A stretch of 17,492 nucleotides of DNA. It comes from Microcaldota archaeon (GTDB lineage: Archaea; Micrarchaeota; Micrarchaeia; Anstonellales; Anstonellaceae). How positions within the stretch are numbered: the stretch's first letter is position 1; each line of letters starts with the position of its first letter. Below are positions 7,053-13,042 of this stretch, piece by piece. The translations under genes and the position numbers were made by a program. Below the pieces are notes generated by a model that was not told the DNA's origin, ran no database searches, and saw only the letters and a list, made by a program, of their open reading frames with translations. Location: the NCBI GenBank assembly GCA_026413805.1, contig JAOAKE010000014.1:1-17492 (forward strand), written 5' to 3'.

Positions 7053-9422
7053 TTGGCTAATCTTGAAGGAGGCATAGAACAAGACAATCTTGAAAGAAGC
7101 ACAGAGGAAGGAGCCGCACCTGCGGGAAACAACGAGCCTGTTTCTGAACCGATGGCAAAGCCGCTTTCAACCAGCATTCTTCGCGATGTCTTTGGGCGCC
7201 ATGCCCAAGAGCTTCGGGCAAAGATAGAAGAAAATGAAAAGCGGATTTTAGAACTCAAAGAACAGATAGCGCAGGCTGAAGCCCAGATTTCAGACGAGAG
7301 AATGAAACGCATTCGCCAAGCCGACCTAATGCGGTCTGAGTTTTCAGAATACTCCAGCTCAAACCCCGATGGCTTGTCTGAATACCAGCTCAAAGTTCTT
7401 TCTTCAAACTTCAACAAGGAAATAAGAAAGCTTCTAAAAGGGGTAAGCGAGGAGGAAGCAAAAAAAGGCATGGAATTCATAAGGGAAACAGAAGGAAGGC
7501 TTTCTCGCTTGCGGCATGAGCTTGAACGGCGCCAAGGCACATACCAAAAGCTTCTTATGCAGCACCTTGAGGCAGAGCAGAAGATAATCGGAGTGCCGCC
7601 AGCAGCGCCACAGCCCTCCCCTTCCAATGTTGAAAGAACCTCTGCCATAGTTGTGAAAAAGCAACCTGCAATGGAAGATAGTAGAGAACAAGGCAACTTG
7701 ACAGTTGGAAATAGACGTGCAATAGTTGAAGGCAGTGGCGAGGAGGAAGACGGTTCCCTTTCCCCTGCTGAACGGCTGGCCCAAGTGATTTTTGGGTGTG
7801 AAGGCAAAAGAAAAGGAAAAAAAGCAAGCGAGCCCCCCTCAGCCGCTGAAAAGCTGGCTCGCATGTTTGTTGGTGAGAAAGGCAGTTGGGAAAATGGTGA
7901 AAAGGAAGGTGAAAATGGCGGAGAATTTTTGAAACCTGAAAGTAATCACAGAATAGGCAAAGGCAATGGCAGGGAGCAAGGCAAAGCCAAGCCGATTATA
8001 GTTGTGGTGGGGGCAAATAGTAAGAAACGCGACGAAGAAGGCGCAAAGCAAGTCAAAGAAGACCAATCTGTGGCAATCGAGGAAGCGAAGTATGCCCAAG
8101 AGCCAACAGGGGTCTCAGCACCTATGCTTAATGAAGCAATACGCGAATATGCCGAGCTTTTGCGTGCAAAGGAAAAATGGCGCAACATATCAATTTTGTC
8201 CCGATATTCCCAAGAGCAAGGCAAATTCAAGAAGGCAATGCGCTGGCTTTTTGGCGTCAGGCACGACGACAAGGTCTTGTCGCGCGAGAATGAAATACGC
8301 GAGAACTTCAAGTCAGCGGTTTCATATCATATTATAGAGCATGGCACAAGCCCTGCCACAGGGCTTGAGTCAATTTACTCCAAGGTCCGGGATGAGTTGA
8401 ACAGTGAAGGCAGGGAAAGTTTTTTTGCACGGTTCCTAAGGCAGATTCGCAAGCCGTCAGTTGCATTTGGCAGGTTTGTGGCTGGCGCAGCCCTTGCAGG
8501 AGGCGCATTTCTGACAGGGGGGATTTCAGGCGCAATAATGCTTGGAACCGCGGGCGTGCTTGGCGCAGTTGGAAGGTTTGTCGCAGTGGATGGCATGTGG
8601 GATTTTTTGCATGCCAAGTGGTCCACTCGTGCAAGCAAAGGCATCTATGGGATGGCAGGCACTGTTTTCTACAATTCCTCTGACAGCAAAATATCCCAAA
8701 ACGCCTCCAAGGTGTTTTCAGATGCCGAGGATAGAGATGCTGCAAGAGTGGTTGAAGATATTGACAATTCCTTCATGAAATACGCAGACAGGATGGGCAG
8801 GAACAGGTTCTGGAAAAGAGTTGCAGCAGTTGCCGCAATGGCAGCCCCATTCATTTACAGCAAATACTTTGCAGCTCCAAGCAAGGAGGCCCCTGCCGTT
8901 GCATCCACCACCCATGACGATGCTTCTGCTTCGGGGGCTGCAAGCCATGATGCTGCTTCTGCCAATCAGCCTGCAAGCCCACAGCCGACTCAAGCAGAGC
9001 CCTTGCCAGACCAATCAACAGAAATATACACAGTAAAGCCCGGCGGTAGCTTCTGGTCAATGAGCCGTGAGATACTGCATGACAAGCTTGGAGAAAATTT
9101 TGAAAGCCTTCCAAAATCTGAGAAGAATGCTATGATAGATGCGCTGTCCAAGCGCTTGCAGGCAGATGCACCCCGCTATGGCATAACCAATGGCGAGCTT
9201 CATCCATATGGAGGGGCATCCAAGCCCTGGCTCAACCTGCAAGACAATTTTGACGGGCACCAGACCAACATCAAATTCAGCAGCAAAGACTTGCAGGAAT
9301 TCCTCAAAGATTACTTCCAAAACGGCAAGAAGTTGCCAAGGCAATTCGGCATCGGGGCTGCAAACGTGGCTACAAGCAACGTTTTCAACAGCCTCTCTGG
9401 CAAGGCCCAGCTTAAGCTATGA
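7053..9422 (+). CDS. Large coiled-coil membrane protein with LysM-like C-terminal domain
   Basis: I do not know this family as a whole. From TTG7053 it has 789 residues. Residues ~50-176 are a long charged heptad-like coiled coil (starting HAQELRAKIEENEKRILELK). Residues ~180-350 are polar and probably disordered, and carry two copies of a motif, SPAERLAQVIFG (237-248) and SAAEKLARMFVG (263-274). A helical region follows to ~470. Residues ~472-511 are a Gly/Ala-rich hydrophobic stretch that could cross or hairpin into the membrane, and ~588-607 (RVAAVAAMAAPFIYSKYF) is a second possible segment. A Ser/Ala/Pro/Thr/Gln linker leads to YTVKPGGSFWSM at 659, close to the LysM consensus YTVKPGDSLWSI, in an extended C-terminal domain. 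No signal peptide is seen. A role linking the cell interior with the envelope is inferred, not shown. It is monocistronic, with its own promoter and a T-rich end. Confidence 0.8.
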   Translation: MANLEGGIEQDNLERSTEEGAAPAGNNEPVSEPMAKPLSTSILRDVFGRHAQELRAKIEENEKRILELKEQIAQAEAQISDERMKRIRQADLMRSEFSEYSSSNPDGLSEYQLKVLSSNFNKEIRKLLKGVSEEEAKKGMEFIRETEGRLSRLRHELERRQGTYQKLLMQHLEAEQKIIGVPPAAPQPSPSNVERTSAIVVKKQPAMEDSREQGNLTVGNRRAIVEGSGEEEDGSLSPAERLAQVIFGCEGKRKGKKASEPPSAAEKLARMFVGEKGSWENGEKEGENGGEFLKPESNHRIGKGNGREQGKAKPIIVVVGANSKKRDEEGAKQVKEDQSVAIEEAKYAQEPTGVSAPMLNEAIREYAELLRAKEKWRNISILSRYSQEQGKFKKAMRWLFGVRHDDKVLSRENEIRENFKSAVSYHIIEHGTSPATGLESIYSKVRDELNSEGRESFFARFLRQIRKPSVAFGRFVAGAALAGGAFLTGGISGAIMLGTAGVLGAVGRFVAVDGMWDFLHAKWSTRASKGIYGMAGTVFYNSSDSKISQNASKVFSDAEDRDAARVVEDIDNSFMKYADRMGRNRFWKRVAAVAAMAAPFIYSKYFAAPSKEAPAVASTTHDDASASGAASHDAASANQPASPQPTQAEPLPDQSTEIYTVKPGGSFWSMSREILHDKLGENFESLPKSEKNAMIDALSKRLQADAPRYGITNGELHPYGGASKPWLNLQDNFDGHQTNIKFSSKDLQEFLKDYFQNGKKLPRQFGIGAANVATSNVFNSLSGKAQLKL

Positions 9423-9423
9423 G

Positions 9424-9453
9424 CCCTCTTTTTCTTTTCTTTTTGCCTTTTTC
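9424..9453 (+). terminator. T-rich tract after the coiled-coil gene
   Basis: Just after the stop codon lies a pyrimidine tract with three runs of four to five T residues (CTTTTTCTTTTCTTTTTGCC, then TTTTTC). Archaeal RNA polymerase terminates efficiently at such T-runs. The tract separates the + gene from the tRNA genes read in the other direction. Confidence 0.5.
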
Positions 9454-9473
9454 AATTAGCCCTTTCCCGCAGG

Positions 9474-9546
9474 CGCCCCGGGCAGGACTTGAACCTGCGA
9501 CCTGTGGATTAACAGTCCACCGCTCTACCAGCTGAGCTACCGAGGC
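9474..9546 (-). tRNA. tRNA-Asn (GTT)
   Basis: The minus strand folds as a complete 73-base cloverleaf. The acceptor stem pairs GCCTCGG with CCGGGGC (one U-G pair). The D arm is GCTC/GAGC, the anticodon stem GTGGA/TCCAC encloses CTGTTAA (anticodon GTT, asparagine), and the T arm is GCAGG/CCTGC with loop TTCAAGT. The discriminator is G and CCA is not encoded (CCT follows). Position 26 is G, the base that Trm1, encoded nearby, methylates. It lies 11 bases downstream of tRNA-Phe and is probably in the same transcript. Confidence 0.97.
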
Positions 9547-9557
9547 AAACTTGCTCA

Positions 9558-9687
9558 TGCCACAGGCCGGATTTGAACCAGCAACACATCGGTTGCCAAA
9601 AACTCCTGCGGCAATCCTGCAGCGTGCAGGTTGTTTCCCGCAGAAAATTCTTCAGCCGATTGCTCTCCCAGGTTGAGCTACTGTGGC
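9558..9687 (-). tRNA. tRNA-Phe (GAA) with a 56-base intron
   Basis: Exon 1 is 9650-9687 and exon 2 is 9558-9593; together they make a 74-base tRNA. The acceptor stem GCCACAG/CTGTGGC, D arm GCTC/GAGC, anticodon stem ATCGG/CCGAT and T arm GCTGG/CCGGC all pair. The joined anticodon loop is CTGAAGA, giving GAA for phenylalanine, and the discriminator is A, as expected. CCA is not encoded. The intron sits between positions 37 and 38, the canonical archaeal site. The gene is the first of a tRNA-Phe/tRNA-Asn pair with a TATA-like box upstream at 9713-9720. Confidence 0.95.
9594..9649 (-). other. Archaeal tRNA intron in tRNA-Phe
   Basis: The 56 bases interrupt the anticodon loop after G37. A bulge-helix-bulge substrate for the tRNA-splicing endonuclease can be drawn. 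Loop bases CTGA of exon 1 pair with TTGG near the intron's 3' end (two of four pairs are G-U). Bulges AG^A and CA^A hold the cut sites, and a distal stem follows in which TTTCTGCGG pairs with CCGCAGGAG. Inside the intron, CCTGCA and TGCAGG form a second perfect stem with a three-base loop. The distal side next to the 5' bulge is irregular, so the motif may be relaxed. Confidence 0.85.
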
Positions 9688-9712
9688 AGCACAGCAATTG
9701 TAAAAATAAACG

Positions 9713-9720
9713 TATTTAAA
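9713..9720 (-). promoter_or_regulatory. TATA box for the tRNA-Phe/tRNA-Asn pair
   Basis: The minus strand reads TTTAAATA, centred ~29 bases before the mature 5' end of tRNA-Phe. The spacing matches a transcript starting within a few bases of the tRNA. The box lies in the 34-base gap after the CoA-binding protein gene. Confidence 0.55.
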
Positions 9721-9721
9721 G

Positions 9722-10183
9722 CTACAGCCGTGCATCCCCCGAAGAAAGTTTTTGGTGCTCCTTTTTCATGCACCTGTCCATGACCACCAGCAAGCCAGCC
9801 TCTCGTGCCTTGCGTGCAGCCTCTTCGTTTGCCACTCCTTCTTGCATCCATATTGCCTTCGCGCCAGCCAAAATGGCCTGGCTTACAATTTCTGGCACAG
9901 CCTCGCTCTTGCGGAAAATATCCACCACTTCAATTTGGCCTTTTATTGAGAGCAAGTCCGGAAAGCTCCTTTTTCCTTGCCACTCTGCAATCATGGGGTT
10001 GACAGGGATTATCTCATAGCCTTGCTCAGAGAGGTATTTTGCCACATTAAAGCTGGGGCGCTCAGGGTTGTCTGAAAGCCCGACCACAGCCACTTTTTTC
10101 ATAGATAATATCGCGCGGATTGTTTCGTGGTCTGCGTATTTTCCCCCTGCATGGGCAGGGCAAGACTTAACTTCCTTGCTCAT
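9722..10183 (-). CDS. CoA-binding-domain protein (YccU-like Rossmann fold)
   Basis: The 153 residues form a single CoA_binding domain like that at the N-terminus of succinyl-CoA synthetase alpha. The family binds CoA or a related nucleotide, but its physiological role is not settled. Visible are the first beta strand and glycine turn (KKVAVVGLSDNPERPSFNVA, residues ~29-48), the strand EIIPVNP, a hydrophobic VVDIFRK, and the late motif AIWMQEGVANEEAARKAREAG. These are typical of stand-alone YccU/YneT-like proteins, which run about 135-150 residues. ATG10183 is preferred; GTG10189 is two codons upstream and GGTGG is close by. The gene begins 18 bases after the trm1 stop and is probably co-transcribed with it. 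No catalytic residues of a ligase are present, so an enzymatic role is not implied. Confidence 0.88.
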   Translation of the reverse strand: MSKEVKSCPAHAGGKYADHETIRAILSMKKVAVVGLSDNPERPSFNVAKYLSEQGYEIIPVNPMIAEWQGKRSFPDLLSIKGQIEVVDIFRKSEAVPEIVSQAILAGAKAIWMQEGVANEEAARKAREAGLLVVMDRCMKKEHQKLSSGDARL

Positions 10184-10201
10184 ATCCACCAGCCAGCTCC
10201 A

Positions 10202-11308
10202 TCACTTATTGGAAAAAATCTCCACTATCCTTTCATGAGGGGCATTGGTTCTTATTGCAGTCGGGCGGAAATGCGTCCTTTGAGCCTCAAATCCCTCGCT
10301 GCGAAGCCTTTCTAGCGCCTCCTCCATGGAAGCTATCCTTCCGCCAAATTTTTTTGCAATTACATGCAGGTCATAATAGCCATAGCCACCTATTTTGTTC
10401 TCTTCAATCATTGTTTTAAGCAGCCTTTCAATTTTTGCAGCGCTTTTGTAATTCCTCTGCGAGTTTTTTTCAAGCATCCTTTCAACCAGAGGGCTCTCCC
10501 ACAGCTCCCCGAGATAGACCGGGCCAGCTATTTGCATTAGGTGGTTGCAGTGCGGGCACCTTTCCAAAGAGGCAAGCCTTTTTGCCTGCCTAAAGCAGCA
10601 GCCAGGGCAATAAGAGACAAACCCCAGCTTTTTGACTCCATCCACTGCCAATGATGCGCCTTGCTGCAGCCTGAAGACCATTTTAAGGTAATGCCGGTGC
10701 GATAGGGTGAAGGCAGGTGATGCCAAAAGGTTGAAAGGCGAAAAGGAAAGCACCACCTTGCCTGCAAGTATCCTTGCCGCATTTTCATGGCAGAATTCAT
10801 TGTCAAGCGGCACTGCCCCATAGTTTTTCAGGCAGGCAGCGTGGTGCGCCCCGCATAGCACTGCCATGTCAGTTGCAGTCAGAGAAAGCCAGCCGCATTT
10901 TTTTTCCCTAAACGAGCGGGCAGCGTCATAGAGGTATGGGGCAGGTGAGCCAAACGGGTCAAGCTCAACAAAGTCAAAGGAGTGCGTTTGCAGATGCTCG
11001 CAGACATCTTTTTGGATTGCCCTGCACCTGATTTTGTTCATTGCGGCATTTCTCCGCGCGCATTTTACTGCATGCCCGCTTATGTCCAAAAGCACGAGGG
11101 AAGCAACATTCTCATTCTCTTTCTTGTAGCGCAGCCCCCTAATCCCTGTCCCGCACATTGCATCAAGGAGGGAAAGCTTTCCTCCAGCTGCGCCCACGCA
11201 GAGGCTTGACACATCCCGGCAAAATTCCATTTCGGGGTTGTAGAAGACCCTGCTGCACAGCCTGATGAATACGCTGCCTTCCCTTATTTGCCCTTTTTTT
11301 CCAGCCAC
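10202..11308 (-). CDS. trm1: tRNA (guanine(26)-N2)-dimethyltransferase Trm1
   Basis: Trm1 uses S-adenosylmethionine to make N2,N2-dimethylguanosine at position 26 of many tRNAs. From GTG11308 the protein has 368 residues, normal for archaea. Motifs are EGSVFIRL and VFYNPEMEFCRDVS at the start, the SAM-binding LLDAMCGTGIRGLRY (47-61), the catalytic LDPFGSPAPYL (116-126) and LSLTATDMAVLCG (141-153). A zinc-ribbon-like set C234/C237 and C251/C254 lies in the C-terminal domain. The frame is open further upstream, but GTG11308 has AGGAAGG five bases before it and places the conserved EG motif at the expected distance. Using the far upstream start would overlap the divergent EPSP-synthase-like gene. 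The next gene, a CoA-binding protein, follows within 18 bases. The nearby tRNA-Asn carries G26, while tRNA-Phe has A26. Confidence 0.94.
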   Translation of the reverse strand: MAGKKGQIREGSVFIRLCSRVFYNPEMEFCRDVSSLCVGAAGGKLSLLDAMCGTGIRGLRYKKENENVASLVLLDISGHAVKCARRNAAMNKIRCRAIQKDVCEHLQTHSFDFVELDPFGSPAPYLYDAARSFREKKCGWLSLTATDMAVLCGAHHAACLKNYGAVPLDNEFCHENAARILAGKVVLSFSPFNLLASPAFTLSHRHYLKMVFRLQQGASLAVDGVKKLGFVSYCPGCCFRQAKRLASLERCPHCNHLMQIAGPVYLGELWESPLVERMLEKNSQRNYKSAAKIERLLKTMIEENKIGGYGYYDLHVIAKKFGGRIASMEEALERLRSEGFEAQRTHFRPTAIRTNAPHERIVEIFSNK

Positions 11309-11313
11309 GTATT

Positions 11314-11320
11314 CCTTCCT
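11314..11320 (-). promoter_or_regulatory. Shine-Dalgarno choosing the GTG start of trm1
   Basis: The minus strand reads AGGAAGG five bases before GTG11308. It decides the trm1 start within a frame that is open much further upstream. Confidence 0.55.
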
Positions 11321-11329
11321 TGCAAATAG

Positions 11330-11339
11330 AATAAAAAAT
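11330..11339 (+). promoter_or_regulatory. TATA-like box for the EPSP-synthase-like gene
   Basis: AATAAAAAAT is centred ~25 bases before GTG11359. There is no Shine-Dalgarno between them, so the mRNA is probably leaderless. The element sits in the 50-base gap to divergent trm1 and could also influence that gene. Confidence 0.35.
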
Positions 11340-11358
11340 CCAACTGTGAATAAGCAGC

Positions 11359-12594
11359 GTGGAAACTTCAATAAAGCGCTCTTTGGTATCCGGAAGCATA
11401 GATGCCCCCCCTTCAGTCGCCCTCGCCCATCGCGCAATTGCATTGGCATCGCTTACGCCAGACCAGTCAGTCATTTCCAGCGTCCCCCGATCTCCTGAAA
11501 TTGAAAGCACAGTGCTTGCAGCCGAGTGCTTAGGGGCAGACATCTTGATAGAAAATGAGATAGCCGACATTTTCGGAAGCGAGATGTCAGAAGTCCCAAA
11601 AAAAATTGATTGTGGCGAGTGCAACACCACTCTCAAGCTATTCCTCCCAATCCTTTCGCTTTTTGAAAGCGAGGTTGAGTTTGTTGGAAGGGGCCATGTT
11701 GCAAAAGTCCCCCTTGAGCCGTATGTTGGATATCTTGACAGGCTGGGCGTTTCATGCACCTGCCCCTCTGGCTTTCTGCCTGTAAGAACAAAAGGCCCAA
11801 TCAGCATAGATGACATGGTTTTTCCTGCAAGGCTTGGGAGCCAGTTTTATTCTGGCTTGCTCGTTGCCCTTTCAATGAGGCCCTCAGACAGCTGCATCAA
11901 AGTTGAGGGGAATTTCCAAAATCCCGAGGTGGTAGAAGGAACACTTGAGCTTCTTGAAAAAGCCGGCATTCAGAGGGCATCGGAAGAAGACCTGCTTTAT
12001 TTTACAGGCTTTCAAATCCCTTCAGCACTTAATCTCGATGTTCCTCCGAGCAAATACCTCTCCTCTTTTCTCCTGCTTGCTGGCGCCATGGCAGGGAAAG
12101 TCAAGGTCGATGGCATTGGCTCGTTTCCTCAGATGGAGGAACTTTTGAAGGAGTTTGAGGTCTCTGTAAAAAAAGGTGAAAAAAGCCTCTCAGCTTCCGT
12201 CGGGACAAGAGCGGGCGCAAGCCTTGATGCTGCAAAGATAAGCCGCTTTCTGCCGCATGCCCTTGTGCTTGCATCAGCCTCACAGGAAGAGACCAAGATT
12301 TCAAACATTCTCTTGGTCCGAGGAAGGCAAAATGCAAGGCTGAGAATTATGGTTCGCGAGCTTAGCAAGATGGGTGCGAAGATAGTGGAAAGCGGCTCTG
12401 AGCTGGCAATCAAGGGGGGCAATCTGACAGGGGCGCAGGTCAATCCCGAAGGTGACAGCACCTGCGCAATGGCTCTGGCAGTTGCAGGGTTAGTTGCAAG
12501 TGGCGAAACAAGAATAGCAGGCAGCGAATGCGTGCAAAGGCATTACCCCACATTTTTTGAAGACCTTGCTTTGTCAGGGGCAATAGTCCGTTAG
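11359..12594 (+). CDS. EPSP-synthase-family protein with degenerate active site
   Basis: The 411 residues have the length and order of motifs of 3-phosphoshikimate 1-carboxyvinyltransferase (AroA): SGSIDAPPS near the start, GLLVALSM and FLLLAGAMAGKVKVDGI mid-protein, RELSKMGAKIVESG, MALAVAGLVASGETRIAG and YPTFFEDL at the end. Most catalytic residues are changed, however. Aligning by eye to E. coli AroA: Lys22 is Val20, Ser23 is Ala21, Asn94 and Gly96 are Glu87 and Asn89, Arg124 is Val117, Asp313 is His300, Lys340-Glu341 are Arg323-Gln324, His385-Arg386 are Ser367-Thr368, and Lys411 is Arg394. Arg25, Ser161-Gln162 and Arg327 remain. The frame is intact, so it is probably a maintained protein with another role rather than EPSP synthase. 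The start is the only in-frame codon after a stop at 11347 and is probably leaderless. No other shikimate gene is nearby. Confidence 0.85.
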   Translation: METSIKRSLVSGSIDAPPSVALAHRAIALASLTPDQSVISSVPRSPEIESTVLAAECLGADILIENEIADIFGSEMSEVPKKIDCGECNTTLKLFLPILSLFESEVEFVGRGHVAKVPLEPYVGYLDRLGVSCTCPSGFLPVRTKGPISIDDMVFPARLGSQFYSGLLVALSMRPSDSCIKVEGNFQNPEVVEGTLELLEKAGIQRASEEDLLYFTGFQIPSALNLDVPPSKYLSSFLLLAGAMAGKVKVDGIGSFPQMEELLKEFEVSVKKGEKSLSASVGTRAGASLDAAKISRFLPHALVLASASQEETKISNILLVRGRQNARLRIMVRELSKMGAKIVESGSELAIKGGNLTGAQVNPEGDSTCAMALAVAGLVASGETRIAGSECVQRHYPTFFEDLALSGAIVR

Positions 12595-12647
12595 CCTGCG
12601 GCTGTGGCTTTCGCTATCAAAATCACAAATTAACTTTAGCCAAAGCC

Positions 12648-12761
12648 TTATATCTCGCCAACCCTGCGCTTGAGCCTGCGCTTGAGCCTCTTGCGCCTCT
12701 TTTTGAGCCACTTCCAGCGCATTCGCCCTTTCTTTTTCCATTTTCTTGGTCTTGCCCCCAA
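12648..12761 (-). CDS. rpl41e: Ribosomal protein L41e
   Basis: This 37-codon frame encodes an extremely basic peptide, about 60 percent Arg, Lys and Trp. Its core MRWKWLKKRRKRLKRR (residues 14-29) matches the L41e pattern of eukaryotes and archaea, a single helix buried at the ribosomal subunit bridge. TTG12761 is chosen because AGGTG lies five bases upstream, the same arrangement as in other genes here; it adds 13 residues (GARPRKWKKKGR) before Met14. Met14 alone (ATG12722) would give 24 residues, nearer the eukaryotic L41 length, but has only a weak AAGGG before it. The C-terminal part contains LKRRLKRR, made by a 12-base tandem repeat. It is 48 bases downstream of the DUF357 gene, at the end of the cdc48 cluster, with a possible TATA box in that gap. 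Its size means gene finders may miss it. Confidence 0.82.
   Translation of the reverse strand: MGARPRKWKKKGRMRWKWLKKRRKRLKRRLKRRVGEI
12663..12686 (-). repeat. 12-base tandem repeat inside the L41e gene
   Basis: On the + strand CCTGCGCTTGAG occurs twice in direct succession, and a diverged third copy follows (CCTCTTGCGCCT). It encodes the in-frame LKRRLKRR at the basic C-terminal end. Confidence 0.8.
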
Positions 12762-12783
12762 AAAGTCACCTGAATTTGCTACA

Positions 12784-12791
12784 CTTTTAAT
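12784..12791 (-). promoter_or_regulatory. Possible internal TATA box for L41e
   Basis: The minus strand reads ATTAAAAG, centred ~27 bases before TTG12761, in the 48-base gap after the DUF357 gene. It could give L41e its own transcript in addition to read-through from the cluster, but that transcript would start on the TTG and exclude the Shine-Dalgarno. Confidence 0.25.
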
Positions 12792-12809
12792 GAATATGAT
12801 TATAAAGCT

Positions 12810-13040
12810 TCATTTCTTGGCCTTGCGCAAAGCGTCAATGAGGCCGTGGGCATAGTTTATGCAGCCAAAGGCAGTGATGAAGTCGCCTTTTTTTAAGAAA
12901 TATTTCGTGTCTTCGCAGTATCTTCTTGCAAGCTCAACCACTTCTGCATTTTTTTCATTTGCCTCAACTTCTTTTACATTGGCATAGAACTGCTCAATGT
13001 CTGATTCAATCCTTTTTCGCTGCCCCTCGCCATTTTTCAT
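12810..13040 (-). CDS. DUF357-family protein
   Basis: This 76-residue helical protein matches the archaeal DUF357 family. The signature is the second half, YFLKKGDFITAFGCINYAHG (residues ~47-66) followed by LIDALRKAK, where the family has a conserved K-G-D and a YAHG(L)-(I/L)DA motif. The function is unknown; the fold is expected to be a helical bundle. ATG13040 is preceded by AAGGGGATAGAG, a purine-rich ribosome site. The gene starts two bases after the bud32 stop, so the two are surely co-transcribed. In other archaea DUF357 genes also tend to sit among information-processing genes, but that is recollection and not checked here. There is nothing unusual in length or composition. Confidence 0.85.
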   Translation of the reverse strand: MKNGEGQRKRIESDIEQFYANVKEVEANEKNAEVVELARRYCEDTKYFLKKGDFITAFGCINYAHGLIDALRKAKK

Positions 13041-13042
13041 CT

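Noticed and set aside
7001..7864. Open frame of 287 codons on the minus strand
   Set aside because: It is antisense to the coiled-coil region of the LysM-like gene; Ser/Arg/Phe-rich translation typical of shadow frames and no start signal.
11309..11449. N-terminal extension of trm1 by 47 codons
   Set aside because: It would overlap the divergent EPSP-like gene, and GTG11308 has a good ribosome site and places the conserved Trm1 N-terminal motif correctly.
11163..11816. Open frame of 217 codons on the minus strand across the trm1/EPSP-like boundary
   Set aside because: It overlaps both better-supported genes, reads antisense to the EPSP-like protein and out of frame with trm1, and has no family motif.
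12606..12647. GGCTTT and AAAGCC as a possible terminator after the EPSP-like gene
   Set aside because: Six pairs separated by a 30-base loop, with no following T-run on the + strand; too weak to call.
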